A stretch of 64,000 bases of DNA from Candidatus Didemnitutus sp. Lineage in GTDB: Bacteria > Verrucomicrobiota > Verrucomicrobiia > Opitutales > Opitutaceae. Shown one piece after another: positions 1 to 9,736 of the stretch. The notes beneath the pieces were generated by a model. The model saw nothing but the letters and a program-made list of their open reading frames with translations, made no database searches and had not been told where the DNA came from. The position numbers and the translations under genes are program-made. Location: contig JAGOQJ010000001.1 in NCBI GenBank assembly GCA_017991595.1, positions 124,001 to 188,000 on the forward strand. Direction: 5' to 3'. Every line of letters starts with the position of its first letter. Within the stretch, counting starts at the first letter, position 1.

Positions 1-3000
1 TCGCCCATCGCCACGCCGCTCGATCTCGTGGGCCAGCGGATCGCGCTCGATCCCCGCTCGCTGAACGCTGAGTTGCGGGCGGTCTTCCTGCTCGAGGGCA
101 TCAAACCCGGGCAATACGTGGAGGTGCCGAATCTGCCGGACCGCAACGAGCTCATCACGGGCGAGGCGGATGCCATCCCGGCGTGGGTGACGGATCTGCC
201 CTTCGACACGGAGCGTGCAGGGGTGCGTTATCGCCTGATCCGGCCGGCGGATTACGGCGCGGATTTTTACGGTGACACGCTGTTCACCACCGAGGAGGAA
301 TTGCGCCGCGCGCCGGCTCGGGTGGAGGCGATGCACCGGGCCATCGTGCGCGGGTGGGAATACGCGCTCGCGCACCCGCAGGAATTCGTCGAGTGGATCT
401 TGCGCGAGCACAGCCACACGCATCCGAACTTGTCGCGCGAGCGTCTGCGTTTCGAGGCGGCGGCGATCGAGCGGCTGGCGCAACCGGACGTGGTGGCGAT
501 CGGCCACATGAATCCCGGCCGCTGGCGCAAGCTCGCCGAGTTGGTGGTCGGGCTTTCGCTCGCAGGCGAGGCGCAACGCGTGGAGGGTTTCGTCTGGAGC
601 CGTCCGCAGGAGGAGCGTGTGCCCGCCTGGACGCGCTGGGTCGTGATCGCGGCCGGCACAGCGCTGGCGGTGGCGTTGCTCGTGATGCTGGCGAACTGGC
701 GCCTGAAGCGCCTCGTGGACCGGCGCACGCGCGAGTTGCAGGTGTCGGAGAAGAAGCAGCGCGAGTATTTCGACCTCGCGCCGACTCCGATCGTGGTCGC
801 CGATGTGCAGGCGATCGCCGACCGGCTGGAGGCGTGGCGGCGTGAAGGCGTGACCGATCTGCGCGCGCGGCTCGCGCAGGAGCCGGGGCAGGTGGAGGAA
901 TTGTTCCGGTTGAAGCGGCTGGTGGCGGCCAACCGCTGTGCGCTCGAGCATTCGAATTTCGGCAGCACCGAGGAGATGGACGCGCGCCTGCGCGAGGTGA
1001 TGACGGAGCAGGCGCTGGACGGTTTCGTCGGCGAGCTGGAGGCGATCTGGGAAGGGCGCGACACGCTCACGCAGGAGAAGGTCTATCGCATGCTCGATGG
1101 CCGCATTGTGCACATGCTCCTGCGCTGGTCGCTGGAGCGGGTGGACGGGCGGCCCGATTACCGGCATGTGCGGCTCGTGTTCACCGACATCACGGCGATC
1201 CGGGCGGCGCAGCAGGCGTTGCAGGAGAGCGAGGCGCGTTACCGCAACCTGTTCGAGATGACGCCGAATCCGATGTATATCTTCGACACGGAGACGCTGC
1301 GCATCGTGATGGTGAACGAGGCGGCGGTGCAGCGCTACGGCTACACGCGCGAGGAATTCCTGGCGATGACCGTGCTCGACCTTCGACCGGGCGAGGAGGC
1401 TAACCGCCTGCGTCAATCCATGGAGACCTATCGCGGGCAGACGGCACAGGCGACGGGGGCGCACTCCGCGGGCTTGTGGCGGCATCGCTGCAAGGACGGC
1501 ACGATCCTGATCGTCGAGGTCTACACGCACGGCCTCAGCCTGAACGGGCGTCCGTGCGTGCTTTCGCTGCCCTTCGACATGACCGCCAAGCTCGCCACGG
1601 AGCAGGCGCTGCGGGAGAGCGAGGCACGTTATCGCGAGTTGTTCGAGAACGCCGTCGGCGGCGTTTACCGGGCGACGCCCGAAGGACGTTTCATCGCCGT
1701 GAACCCCGCGATGGCGCGCCTCCATGGCTTCGATTCGCCTGAGGAGATGTTGGCGTGGAACCAGCGCGAGCGCGGCGGCATCGCCTACGCGCACGCGGAG
1801 GAGCACCAGCGCTTCATTGAGCTGCTGCAGCGCCAGGGCAAGGTGGAGAACTTCGAGTCGCGCATCATCGACCGCCACGGGCACACGCTGTGGATCTCCG
1901 AGACCTCGCGCGCCGTGCACGACGAGCAGCAGCGCCTGCTTTACTACGAAGGCTTTGTGACCGACATCACGGCGCGCCGCCGCCTTGAGGCGGAGCTGAT
2001 GCGTGCGTCGAAACTGGAAGCGGTGGGCATCCTCGCCGGCGGCATCGCGCATGATTTCAACAACATCCTCACGGTCGTGCTCGGCAACGTGACGCTCGCG
2101 GAGATGGACACGGCGACGGATTCCTCCGTGCGTCGGATGTTGCACGATGCCAAGCGCGCCACGATGCGTGCGCGCGATCTCACGCAGCAGCTGCTGACCT
2201 TCGCGAAAGGCGGCGATCCGGTGCGCACCGCGGTGTCGTTGCCGGAGCTGTTGCGCGAATCCGTGGAATTCGCGATGCACGGCTCGAAGTCGCGCAGCGT
2301 CTTCGAACTGGCCGAAGGTCTCTGGCAGGCGAACGCCGACAAGGGGCAGCTCGGGCAGGTTGTGCAGAATCTCGCGATCAACGCCGTGCAATCGATGCCG
2401 CAGGGCGGCACGGTGCGCATCCGCGCGGCCAACGCGCGGCTGGCGGCGGGCGCGGTGGGGCGGTTGCCGGCTGGGGATTATGTGGAGATCAGCGTGGCCG
2501 ACACGGGCACCGGTATCGCGACCGATCACCTGACGAAAATCTTCGATCCGTATTTCACCACCAAGCAACAGGGCAGCGGGCTCGGTCTCGCGACGGTCTA
2601 TTCCATCGTGCGCAAGCACCAGGGACACATCGAGGTCGAGTCGAAGCTCGGCGAAGGAGCGATGTTCCGACTCTGGTTGCCGGCGGTGCGCCAGCCGGAG
2701 CCGGTGATCCCCGTGGAGCCTGCGCCCCTGGCGGCGCTGCGCGTGCGGGTGTTGTTCATGGACGACGAGCAACCCATCCGCGAGATGGCCCGGTTGTTCA
2801 TGGAGCGTATCGGGGCGGATTGTGTGGGCGCACCCGATGGCCAGTCGGCCGTGCAGGCTTACCGCGAGGCGCTGGCGGCGGGCACGCCCTTCGACGTGGT
2901 GGTGATGGATCTTACCGTGCCCGGAGGCATGGGCGGGCGCGAGGCGATGGAGCAACTGCGCCAGATTGATCCGCAGGTCCGCGCCGTGGTTTCCAGCGGC

Positions 3001-3138
3001 TACTCGCGCGACCCGGTGCTGGCTCGTTACCGGGAGCACGGGTTTTGCGCAGTCCTGCCCAAACCCTACGGATTGGAGCAGTTGCGTAAGGTGCTCGATC
3101 AAGCCGCGGCGAAGCCCCGCAGCGCGCCGCCCGCCTGA
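1..3138 (+). CDS. Hybrid sensor histidine kinase with NMT1-like sensor, PAS domains and C-terminal receiver (5' partial)
   Basis: The reading frame is open from base 1, so the start lies outside the window; a GTG at 28 is only an internal possibility. Numbering from base 1: residues 1-200 resemble the C-terminal part of an NMT1/THI5-type periplasmic substrate-binding domain. One membrane helix lies near 213-233. PAS-type segments follow near 254, 413 and 543. The kinase core has the H-box AGGIAHDFNN (His684), then an N-box, DTGTGIA and GSGLGLA. A receiver domain starts near 916 with DD acid residues, phospho-acceptor Asp970 in MDLTVPGGMGG, and a KPY switch Lys. It should sense a small molecule outside the cytoplasm and phosphorylate its own receiver; no separate response regulator is adjacent. 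The ligand is unknown. Confidence 0.9.
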   Translation, partial: SPIATPLDLVGQRIALDPRSLNAELRAVFLLEGIKPGQYVEVPNLPDRNELITGEADAIPAWVTDLPFDTERAGVRYRLIRPADYGADFYGDTLFTTEEELRRAPARVEAMHRAIVRGWEYALAHPQEFVEWILREHSHTHPNLSRERLRFEAAAIERLAQPDVVAIGHMNPGRWRKLAELVVGLSLAGEAQRVEGFVWSRPQEERVPAWTRWVVIAAGTALAVALLVMLANWRLKRLVDRRTRELQVSEKKQREYFDLAPTPIVVADVQAIADRLEAWRREGVTDLRARLAQEPGQVEELFRLKRLVAANRCALEHSNFGSTEEMDARLREVMTEQALDGFVGELEAIWEGRDTLTQEKVYRMLDGRIVHMLLRWSLERVDGRPDYRHVRLVFTDITAIRAAQQALQESEARYRNLFEMTPNPMYIFDTETLRIVMVNEAAVQRYGYTREEFLAMTVLDLRPGEEANRLRQSMETYRGQTAQATGAHSAGLWRHRCKDGTILIVEVYTHGLSLNGRPCVLSLPFDMTAKLATEQALRESEARYRELFENAVGGVYRATPEGRFIAVNPAMARLHGFDSPEEMLAWNQRERGGIAYAHAEEHQRFIELLQRQGKVENFESRIIDRHGHTLWISETSRAVHDEQQRLLYYEGFVTDITARRRLEAELMRASKLEAVGILAGGIAHDFNNILTVVLGNVTLAEMDTATDSSVRRMLHDAKRATMRARDLTQQLLTFAKGGDPVRTAVSLPELLRESVEFAMHGSKSRSVFELAEGLWQANADKGQLGQVVQNLAINAVQSMPQGGTVRIRAANARLAAGAVGRLPAGDYVEISVADTGTGIATDHLTKIFDPYFTTKQQGSGLGLATVYSIVRKHQGHIEVESKLGEGAMFRLWLPAVRQPEPVIPVEPAPLAALRVRVLFMDDEQPIREMARLFMERIGADCVGAPDGQSAVQAYREALAAGTPFDVVVMDLTVPGGMGGREAMEQLRQIDPQVRAVVSSGYSRDPVLARYREHGFCAVLPKPYGLEQLRKVLDQAAAKPRSAPPA

Positions 3139-3206
3139 CGGATTGGCCGGGAGCAATTTCCCGGCCCCGGTGTCAAGAGGACCACACAACCTCATCCCAT
3201 CCACCT

Positions 3207-3626
3207 ATGAACACCTCCCGCTCAACCTCCCTGTCCCTCCTTTTTCAACCGCGCGTGTGGCTCGCCGTGCTGGCGTTGGGTGTCGGCACTTTGCTCTCCG
3301 GCTGCGTCGCTGTGGCGGCGGCTGGCGCGGCCACCGCCGGCGTCGTCTGGGTGCGCGGCGCGTTGGAGACGCATCACGAACGCGATCTCGCCCGGGTGCA
3401 CCGCGCCACGCAGGCTGCGTTGAAGGAGCTCGAATTCGCCATCATCACCGATCGCAAGAGTGCCATCGACGCCGAGGTGATCGCCCGCACGGCGTTGGAC
3501 AAGAAGGTGACCATCACCCTCAAGCAGGTCACGCCCAACACCACCAAGATGTCGATCCGCGTCGGGTTGATGGGCGACGAGGCCATGTCGAACCTCATAC
3601 TGGCCCGCATCCGCGAGAAACTCTGA
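3207..3626 (+). CDS. DUF3568-type lipoprotein
   Basis: Small secreted protein of 139 residues. The N-terminus is basic, then hydrophobic, and ends in the lipobox LSGC near residue 35, so it is probably lipid-anchored. After an Ala/Gly-rich stretch come two alpha/beta halves that fit DUF3568, a family of unknown function common in Gram-negative bacteria. It follows the sensor kinase by 68 bp and is closed by a hairpin terminator at 3670-3702, so it may be a separate short transcript or the end of the kinase operon. The family call is from sequence pattern memory; the lipobox is seen directly. Confidence 0.75.
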   Translation: MNTSRSTSLSLLFQPRVWLAVLALGVGTLLSGCVAVAAAGAATAGVVWVRGALETHHERDLARVHRATQAALKELEFAIITDRKSAIDAEVIARTALDKKVTITLKQVTPNTTKMSIRVGLMGDEAMSNLILARIREKL

Positions 3627-3669
3627 GCCGTGCGCCCTTCGGGGCCGTGGCTGTCCGATTCTCTCCCTC

Positions 3670-3702
3670 CGCTCCGGCCGCAACGCTGGAGCGCGTTTTT
3701 TT
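3670..3702 (+). terminator. Rho-independent terminator after the lipoprotein gene
   Basis: CGCTCC (3670-3675) pairs with GGAGCG (3688-3693), followed by CG and a run of seven T. It ends the transcript of the lipoprotein gene and argues against any helicase start codon upstream of about 3703. Confidence 0.75.
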
Positions 3703-3752
3703 GCGGGGTTGCAATGCGGGTGCTTCACAGCGATAAGCCCGGCTCCGATTAC

Positions 3753-5252
3753 ATGCTCCGCAAGCTCATCACCAAGATTAAGCAGACTTTCAAAGGCGAC
3801 AAGAAGAGCGCTGAAACGAAGTCCACCACCGCTCACCGCCACCCGAAACCCACCGGCAAGCACGAATCCCGCGGCCAGCGCCCTGCGCCCGGCCCCCACG
3901 GACACAAACCAGCCGGCAAGGGCGGTCACGCCCCCGCGGGTGGGGAACGCCGCGGCCACTCGTCTCACCGCGGCTCCGCCCCCGCTGTTGCCGGCTCTCC
4001 GGCTCCCCGCAGTGCGCCCAAGCCGCTGCCGGAAGTGCCGAAGATGGACACCGCGTTCACCGCGCTCGGCCTGAACGATCGCCTCGCCTACGCCGTCCAG
4101 CAGATGGGTTATGAGAGCCCGACGCCCATCCAAGCGCAGGCCATCCCGCAGGTGCTCGCGGGCAAGGACGTCATCGGCTCCGCCCAGACCGGCACGGGCA
4201 AGACCGCGGCCTTCGCCCTGCCCATCCTGCAGAAGCTTGGCCAGCGCGGCGCCTTGCGCTGCCTCATCCTCGAACCGACGCGCGAACTCGCGGTGCAGGT
4301 CGAGGAAGCCTTCAAGAATTTCTCCAAGTTCACCGATCTGCGCGTGACGGTGGTCTATGGCGGCGTCGGCTACGGCAAGCAGCGCGAGGACCTTGCGCGC
4401 GGCATCGACGTGCTCGCTGCCACGCCGGGTCGCCTGCTCGATTACATGGAGCAGGGCGAGATTCGCCTCGATCAGGTCGACATCCTCGTGCTCGACGAGG
4501 TCGACCGCATGCTCGACATGGGCTTCCTGCCCGATGTGAAGCGCATCGTGGCGAAGGTGCCGAAGAATCGTCAGACGCTCTTCTTCACCGCCACGCTGCC
4601 GCCCGAGATCGAGCAGCTCGCCTCCTGGGCGCTGCGCGATCCGTTCAAGATCTCCGTCAGCCGCGAACGCTCCACCGCCGAGACCATCACGCACGCGTTC
4701 TACCCGGTAGTGCAGGCGCAGAAGTTCGACCTGCTCGCGCACCTGCTCGAGCAGACGCAGTATCACAGCGTCATCATCTTCTCGCGCACCAAGAGCGGCG
4801 CCGATTACGTCGCCAACCGCCTCAAGCATGCCGGCCACACCTGCGCCGTGATGCACGCCGACCGCAGCCAGCAGGAGCGCATGGAGGCGTTGAAGGGATT
4901 CAAGTCCGGCAAATACGAGGTGCTCGTGGCGACGGATCTCGTCGCCCGCGGCCTCGACATCGCCGACGTGTCGCACGTGATCAATTTCGACGTCCCGGAA
5001 AATCCCGAGGACTACGTCCACCGCATCGGCCGCACCGGCCGCGCGCAGAAGACCGGCGACGCTTTCACGCTCGTCACCGAGGAGACCTGGCGCGACGCGC
5101 GCAGCATCGAACGCTTCATCGGCCAGAACATCGAGTGGAAGAAGGTCGAGGGCTTCAACTACACCTACTCCGGCATCTTCGACGGCGGCGGCATGCCGCA
5201 GGTCGCACCGGAAAAGCCGAAGAGCCGCCTCACGCGCGGCGGACGGCGCTGA
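3753..5252 (+). CDS. DEAD-box RNA helicase (RhlE-like) with DEVD motif II
   Basis: ATP-dependent RNA helicase of 499 residues. I chose ATG 3753 (MLRKLITKIKQ) because the frame also opens upstream through the terminator at 3670-3702; ATG 3714 is the alternative. Residues 1-90 are a basic Lys/His/Gly/Pro-rich tail. The helicase core shows the Q-motif (SPTPIQ), Walker A AQTGTGKT near 145, PTRELAVQ, TPGRLLD, motif II DEVD at 248-251 in place of DEAD, motif III FTA, ATDLVARGLDI, and HRIGRTGR. It probably remodels structured RNA in ribosome assembly or decay, as RhlE-type proteins do. It stands alone between two terminators. Confidence 0.92.
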   Translation: MLRKLITKIKQTFKGDKKSAETKSTTAHRHPKPTGKHESRGQRPAPGPHGHKPAGKGGHAPAGGERRGHSSHRGSAPAVAGSPAPRSAPKPLPEVPKMDTAFTALGLNDRLAYAVQQMGYESPTPIQAQAIPQVLAGKDVIGSAQTGTGKTAAFALPILQKLGQRGALRCLILEPTRELAVQVEEAFKNFSKFTDLRVTVVYGGVGYGKQREDLARGIDVLAATPGRLLDYMEQGEIRLDQVDILVLDEVDRMLDMGFLPDVKRIVAKVPKNRQTLFFTATLPPEIEQLASWALRDPFKISVSRERSTAETITHAFYPVVQAQKFDLLAHLLEQTQYHSVIIFSRTKSGADYVANRLKHAGHTCAVMHADRSQQERMEALKGFKSGKYEVLVATDLVARGLDIADVSHVINFDVPENPEDYVHRIGRTGRAQKTGDAFTLVTEETWRDARSIERFIGQNIEWKKVEGFNYTYSGIFDGGGMPQVAPEKPKSRLTRGGRR

Positions 5253-5260
5253 AACTCCCG

Positions 5261-5290
5261 AGGCCCCGCTGACGCGGGGCCTTTGTTGTG
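5261..5290 (+). terminator. Hairpin terminator after the DEAD-box helicase gene
   Basis: AGGCCCCGC and GCGGGGCCT form a 9-bp perfect stem around TGAC, followed by TTGTTGTG. It lies between the convergent helicase and SDR genes and may work in both directions, though no T-run is visible on the minus side. Confidence 0.7.
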
Positions 5291-5330
5291 GGTGCGCGCA
5301 GCCTGCGGGCGGCCGGCGCGTGCGATGCGA

Positions 5331-6104
5331 TCAACAGGAGTAGACGCCGCCGTTGATGTCGAGCGTGGCGCCGGTGATGAAACCGTCGTATTCGCTCGCG
5401 AGATAGACGGCGGCGCGGGCGACGTCCTCGGCCTGACCGGCGCGGCCGAGCGGGATGCCGGCGATGGTGGCGCGGGCGGATTCCTCGGTCGTGTGGGTGT
5501 TGTGGAAGCTCGTGCCGAGGATCAGGCCGGGGGCGAGGGCGTTCACGCGGATGCCCTGCGGGCCGAGTTCGCCGGCGAGGGAGCGCGTGAAGGTGAGGAC
5601 GGCGCCTTTGGCGGTGGAGTAGGCGAGGGAGCCGGCGTGTCCGCCCTTGCGGCCGGCGAGGGAGGAGAGGTTGACGATGCTTGCGCCGCCGTTGACGCGG
5701 GCGGAGGCGGCGAGGTGCGGTGCGGCGGCGCGGGTGACGCGGCGCAGGGAATCGACATTGAGCGCCATGACTTCGGTCCAGAACGCGTCGTCGGCCTCCG
5801 CGAGGCTGCGGCGCGCGACGAGGGAACCGGCGTTGTTGATGAGCACATCGAGTCCGCCGAGGCATTGCACCGCGGCGGCGACGAGTTCGGCGGCACCGTC
5901 GGGCGTGGTGAGGTCCGCGGCGGCGGAGCCGGCGCGACGACCGAGGTTTTGAGCCTCGGCGGCGAAGGCCTGCGCGCCGTCGGCGCTGGAGCGGTAATGC
6001 ACGAAGACGTCGCAACCGGCGGCCGCCAGCTGGCGGGAGATGGCGAGGCCGATGCCTTGGGCGCCGGCGGTGACGAGGGCGCGTTTGCCGAGAAGTTTGC
6101 TCAT
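5331..6104 (-). CDS. SDR-family oxidoreductase
   Basis: Classical short-chain dehydrogenase/reductase of 257 residues, the usual size. It has the nucleotide-binding motif TAGAQGIG at the N-terminus, NNAG near residue 90, a catalytic Ser segment, YSTAKG with the Tyr and Lys, and a C-terminal 'DINGG' end typical of FabG-like enzymes. It would use NAD(P)H to interconvert a ketone and an alcohol; the substrate cannot be read from sequence. It is transcribed away from the HAD phosphatase gene, with about 115 bp between the starts. Confidence 0.9.
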   Translation of the reverse strand: MSKLLGKRALVTAGAQGIGLAISRQLAAAGCDVFVHYRSSADGAQAFAAEAQNLGRRAGSAAADLTTPDGAAELVAAAVQCLGGLDVLINNAGSLVARRSLAEADDAFWTEVMALNVDSLRRVTRAAAPHLAASARVNGGASIVNLSSLAGRKGGHAGSLAYSTAKGAVLTFTRSLAGELGPQGIRVNALAPGLILGTSFHNTHTTEESARATIAGIPLGRAGQAEDVARAAVYLASEYDGFITGATLDINGGVYSC

Positions 6105-6220
6105 GATTATTAAATGCGAGCGGCGGAGCGGCGGGTCAATGCCGGTGTCGGCGCGGGCGCGGGTGATGCCGGAGATTGCGGTTGCCGGGACGGAGGGCGT
6201 TGGTTCGCTGGCCGTTTCCC

Positions 6221-6820
6221 ATGCAACTCGACATTCCCGCGGGGCCGTTTGCCGGCTACATCTTCGACTGCGACGGCACGCTGGTGGACACGATGCCGTT
6301 GCACTACCGGGCTTGGAATGTGGCGATGCAACGGGCCGGGATGAAGGGTGAGTTGAGCGAGGAACTGTTCTACTCGCTGGGCGGGGTGCCGACGCGGCGC
6401 GTGGCGGAGTTGCTGGGGGAACACTACGGGCTGGCGGTCGATGCGGACCGGATGTTCGTGGAGAAGGAGGAGATTTTTCTCGAGATGGAGGGCGAGTTGC
6501 GTGTCATCCCGGCGGTGGTGGATTTTGCGCGGGAGATCGCGCGGCGCGCCCCGGTGAGCGTGGCCTCGGGAGGGCCGAAGCCGATCGTGCGCCGGACGCT
6601 CGAGCGCGTGGGCTTGGCGGAACTTTTCCCCGTGGTGGTGACGCCGGAGGATGTGCGGCATGGCAAGCCGGCGCCGGATATGTTCCTGCTGGCGGCGGCG
6701 AAGATGGGTGTGCCGCCGACGGAGTGCCTCGTGTTCGAGGATGCCGATCCCGGCTTCCGGGCGGCGGAGGCGGCGGGCATGCGCTGGGTGCGCGTGCCGA
6801 GTCGCGGCTGGCAGCGCTGA
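6221..6820 (+). CDS. HAD-superfamily phosphatase, beta-phosphoglucomutase-like
   Basis: Cytoplasmic HAD hydrolase of 199 residues from ATG 6221; the frame extends 45 bases upstream but that part has no family character. Motif I is DCDGTLVDT (nucleophile Asp and acid Asp), motif II is the Ser in VASGGPK, motif III the Lys in HGKPAPD, and motif IV is EDADPG. The helical cap between motifs I and II is the subfamily I type found in beta-phosphoglucomutase and sugar-phosphate phosphatases. It ends 57 bp before hisC on the same strand, so they may be co-transcribed, but a link to histidine synthesis is only a guess. Confidence 0.88.
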   Translation: MQLDIPAGPFAGYIFDCDGTLVDTMPLHYRAWNVAMQRAGMKGELSEELFYSLGGVPTRRVAELLGEHYGLAVDADRMFVEKEEIFLEMEGELRVIPAVVDFAREIARRAPVSVASGGPKPIVRRTLERVGLAELFPVVVTPEDVRHGKPAPDMFLLAAAKMGVPPTECLVFEDADPGFRAAEAAGMRWVRVPSRGWQR

Positions 6821-6877
6821 AGCGGCGGGCGGGTTTTGATTTGCGACCTCGCGCGCGGAAGCGTGGGATGCCGCATC

Positions 6878-7975
6878 ATGACTTACGCGGAGCTGGCGAA
6901 TCAGGGCATCCTCACGCAGCCGGTGTATGAGGCCGGCAAGCCGATCGATCAGGTGGCGCGCGAGCTGGGGCTGGACCCGGCAGGCATCGTCAAGTTGGCG
7001 TCGAACGAGAATCCGCTCGGGCCGTCGCCCAAGGCTCTCGCGGCTGCGAAGCGTGCGCTGGATGAGGCGCAGCTCTACCCCGATGGCGGCTATTACGTGC
7101 TGCGCGAGCGGTTGGCGCGCAAGTGGGGGTTGGGGATGGATCAGTTCATCATCGGAGATGGTTCGAACGAGATCCTCGAATTGTTGGGGCATGCGTTTCT
7201 GGCGCCGGGCGTCGAGTGCGTGATGCACCGGTCGTCTTTCATCGTCTACAAGCTCGTCACGCTGATGTTCGGTGCCACGCCGGTGGAGGTGCCGCTCGGG
7301 CCGGGGTTGCGGCAGGATCTGAAGGCGCTGGCGGCGGCGGTCACACCGCGCACGCGGTTGGTGTTCCTCGCCAGCCCGGCCAATCCGGTGGGCGTGGCCA
7401 ACACGGAGGATGAAATCGCGACTTTGGTGCGGGCCTTGCCGCCTCAGGTGATTTTGGTCTTCGACGAGGCTTACGCGGAATATCTGGAGCGGGCGCCGGA
7501 TATGCGGCCGTTGATCGCGGAAGGGCGGAAGGTTATTGCGCTGCGCACCTTTTCAAAGATCTACGGGCTGGCGTCACTGCGCGTGGGCTACGGCTATGCG
7601 GCGCGGGAGTTGATCGCCGTGGTGCAGCGGGCGCGGCAGCCGTTCAACGTCAACGGTGTGGCGGCGGCGGCAGCGACGGCGGCGTTGGACGACGAGGAAT
7701 TCGTGACGCGTTGTCGGGCGGCTAACCGGGCGGGCATGGCGCAACTGGAGGAGGGTCTGGCGCGGCTGGGCGTGGAATTCGTGCCGGGGCAGGGCAATTT
7801 CATCCTCACCAAGGTGGGTGACGGGGTGGCGGTGTTCGATGCCTTGCAGCGGTTGGGGCTGATCACGCGGCCGGTGAAGGGCTATGGTTTGCCCGAGTGG
7901 TTGCGCATCAGCGTGGGCACGCCGGAGCAGAATGCGCGGCTGCTGACGGCGCTGGCGCAGGTGTTGGGGCGCTGA
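6878..7975 (+). CDS. hisC: Histidinol-phosphate aminotransferase
   Basis: PLP-dependent fold-type I aminotransferase of 365 residues, a normal HisC length. It would convert imidazole-acetol phosphate and glutamate to histidinol phosphate. Visible features are the KLASNENPLGPSP start block, the DGSNEILE loop, ASPANPVG, FDEAYAEY, Lys227 in TFSKIYGLASLRVGYG as the Schiff-base residue, and the C-terminal LRISVG arginine. ATG 6878 is preferred because homology begins at MTYAELAN. No other his genes are nearby. Related broad-specificity enzymes that act on aromatic amino acids share these motifs, so the substrate is likely but not certain. Confidence 0.88.
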   Translation: MTYAELANQGILTQPVYEAGKPIDQVARELGLDPAGIVKLASNENPLGPSPKALAAAKRALDEAQLYPDGGYYVLRERLARKWGLGMDQFIIGDGSNEILELLGHAFLAPGVECVMHRSSFIVYKLVTLMFGATPVEVPLGPGLRQDLKALAAAVTPRTRLVFLASPANPVGVANTEDEIATLVRALPPQVILVFDEAYAEYLERAPDMRPLIAEGRKVIALRTFSKIYGLASLRVGYGYAARELIAVVQRARQPFNVNGVAAAAATAALDDEEFVTRCRAANRAGMAQLEEGLARLGVEFVPGQGNFILTKVGDGVAVFDALQRLGLITRPVKGYGLPEWLRISVGTPEQNARLLTALAQVLGR

Positions 7976-7981
7976 GAGGCG

Positions 7982-9573
7982 TCAGTTCGCGGCGCGCGGA
8001 GCCACGCTGGCGCGTCGGATCGCGGCGAGCAGGGGAGCTTGCTCGGGATGCAGGAGGTTCAAGTCACTGCCGAACCGACCGGCGACCTGGTTCAGGACAT
8101 GCGCGGAGGGCTTGCGCATGGCCAGCAGGCGGTGGACGAAGGCGGGCAAGGTGTCGAAGTGGCCTTGCGCGGCCTCGAGTTCCACTAGTTGGGTAAGCGC
8201 GGCTTGGTTGAGCGGGTCGATTTGGACGGCGTGGGTGAGGATCGCCCGGGCTTGCGGGGCTTTTGGGAGCCCGATGAGGCGGGTGGCGACGGCTTGAAGG
8301 TTATCTGCGCGGAGGTTGGGCTGGCCGAGGAGGTGGTCGAGGTGGAGTTGGGCTTCGTCGGCCCGGCCCAACCCGAAGAGGGCAATGGAACGCAGGCTGT
8401 CGAGCACCGGGGCGGCCGAGCGGCTGTTGGCGCCAGGTTGTCGAGCAAGCGCTTCCAAGACGGTTAGGCCTTGCTGGTATTCGCCGGCGGCCAAGTGGGC
8501 TTCGGCCAGCATCAGCTCGGCGGGCTCGGGCGACCAGTTTTGGCGCAGGAAGCGATCGCGAATGAGGCGTGCAAGGTCGGGCAGGCCGGCATTGGCGGCG
8601 AAATCGCCCAAGAAGAGCAGGGCGGTCTGATTCTCACCGAAGTGGGTGAGGTAGGAATTTATCTCCTTTTTCAGGGCCGTTTGGTCGCCGCGTTCGTGGT
8701 GCAAACGCAGAAAATCCAGCCGCGGGAGCGGAGAGAGCGGATCGGCAGCCAAGCGCAGGGCGGCTGTGCGCTCGATCTCTTGGGTTCGCCCGAGTTTCTG
8801 GCGCAAGTCGCGCAAGAGCGGGTAGCATTCATCCAAGGAGGCGCCTTGGTTTACAAGCGCTTCCAAGCTGGCGAGCGCGAGTTCGGGAAACCCACGCTCG
8901 GATTCGATGCGGGCGAGGAGGAGGAGGCCTTCGGGATGTTGGGTCAGCTTGTGCTGACGCAGGAGCGATTCTGCGCGATCATAATTGCCGCGGAGGTAGG
9001 CGATTTGGGCGGCAAAGTAGGCCGGAAGGACATGGTCCAGCGTCTCTAAGGGGAGCAGATCGTCGCAAATCTTGGCCAATTCGGCGTCGTAATGAAAATC
9101 GAGAAGGAATTGCAGGGTTGCTCGCAGATATTCCGCGTCGCGGGCGAAAAGCTCCGGACGTTCGACGAGCAATTGCTGAGCGAGGTCCGGACGGCGATTG
9201 GCTAAGTAAAGAGCGCACAGGTCCAGGCGCGCGCGGGGGTGCAGGGGGGAGCGCGCCAGTCCCGCGCGCAATTGCACAAAGGCGCCCCGGTAGTCGCCCC
9301 GGCGCAGGGCCGATTGGCCTTCGGCAACACATAGTGATCGCCGATGGCACGCCGCGCCTCGGGCCAACGCGGTGGCAGGAGCAAATCGACGTAGTTCACG
9401 CCCATCACTCCACGGATGTGCCGGAGAAAGATCCATGCGCTGGCAGCGAAGAGGGTTGCGCTTAGCACGCAACACACGACGATTGCAGCCATGATCCGGC
9501 CCCACCGCAGACGAAGCACGGTGGCCCCATTGCGAGGCGACCGCTCGGCGAAAAAGGGCAACAGGGGCCTCAT
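7982..9573 (-). CDS. Membrane-anchored TPR protein, interrupted by a frameshift near 9330
   Basis: Two minus-strand frames join into one protein. From ATG 9573 the first frame gives a basic N-terminus, one membrane helix (about residues 28-46) and a segment ending GDHYVL. From about 9330 the second frame continues with AEGQSALRRGDYRGAF and then helix-pair repeats rich in Ala/Leu to the stop at 7982. Neither frame alone makes a sensible protein: the C-terminal frame lacks the membrane anchor. A single-base loss in the TGTGTTGCCG stretch would explain it. The gene diverges from the polysaccharide export genes, so it may help assembly of that machinery, as TPR proteins often do. It may be a real pseudogene or a sequencing error. 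Confidence 0.7.
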
Positions 9574-9736
9574 CTGGCCGCAGATAGTCTCGGGCGGGCC
9601 AGTTGTCTACGTAGAAGTCCGGATAAGAACCTTTGTCAGGTGCCGGTAAAAGTGCTTGCTCACGTTAATCCTTTGCATCTTGCTCTCGGGCTGTAGCCGC
9701 CGAACTGACCTATTATACCTTGCCCCCTATTCACGT

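Noticed and set aside
3222-5021. Antisense ORF opposite the DEAD-box helicase
   Set aside because: Shadow of a clearly coding gene; crosses two terminators and has no motif.
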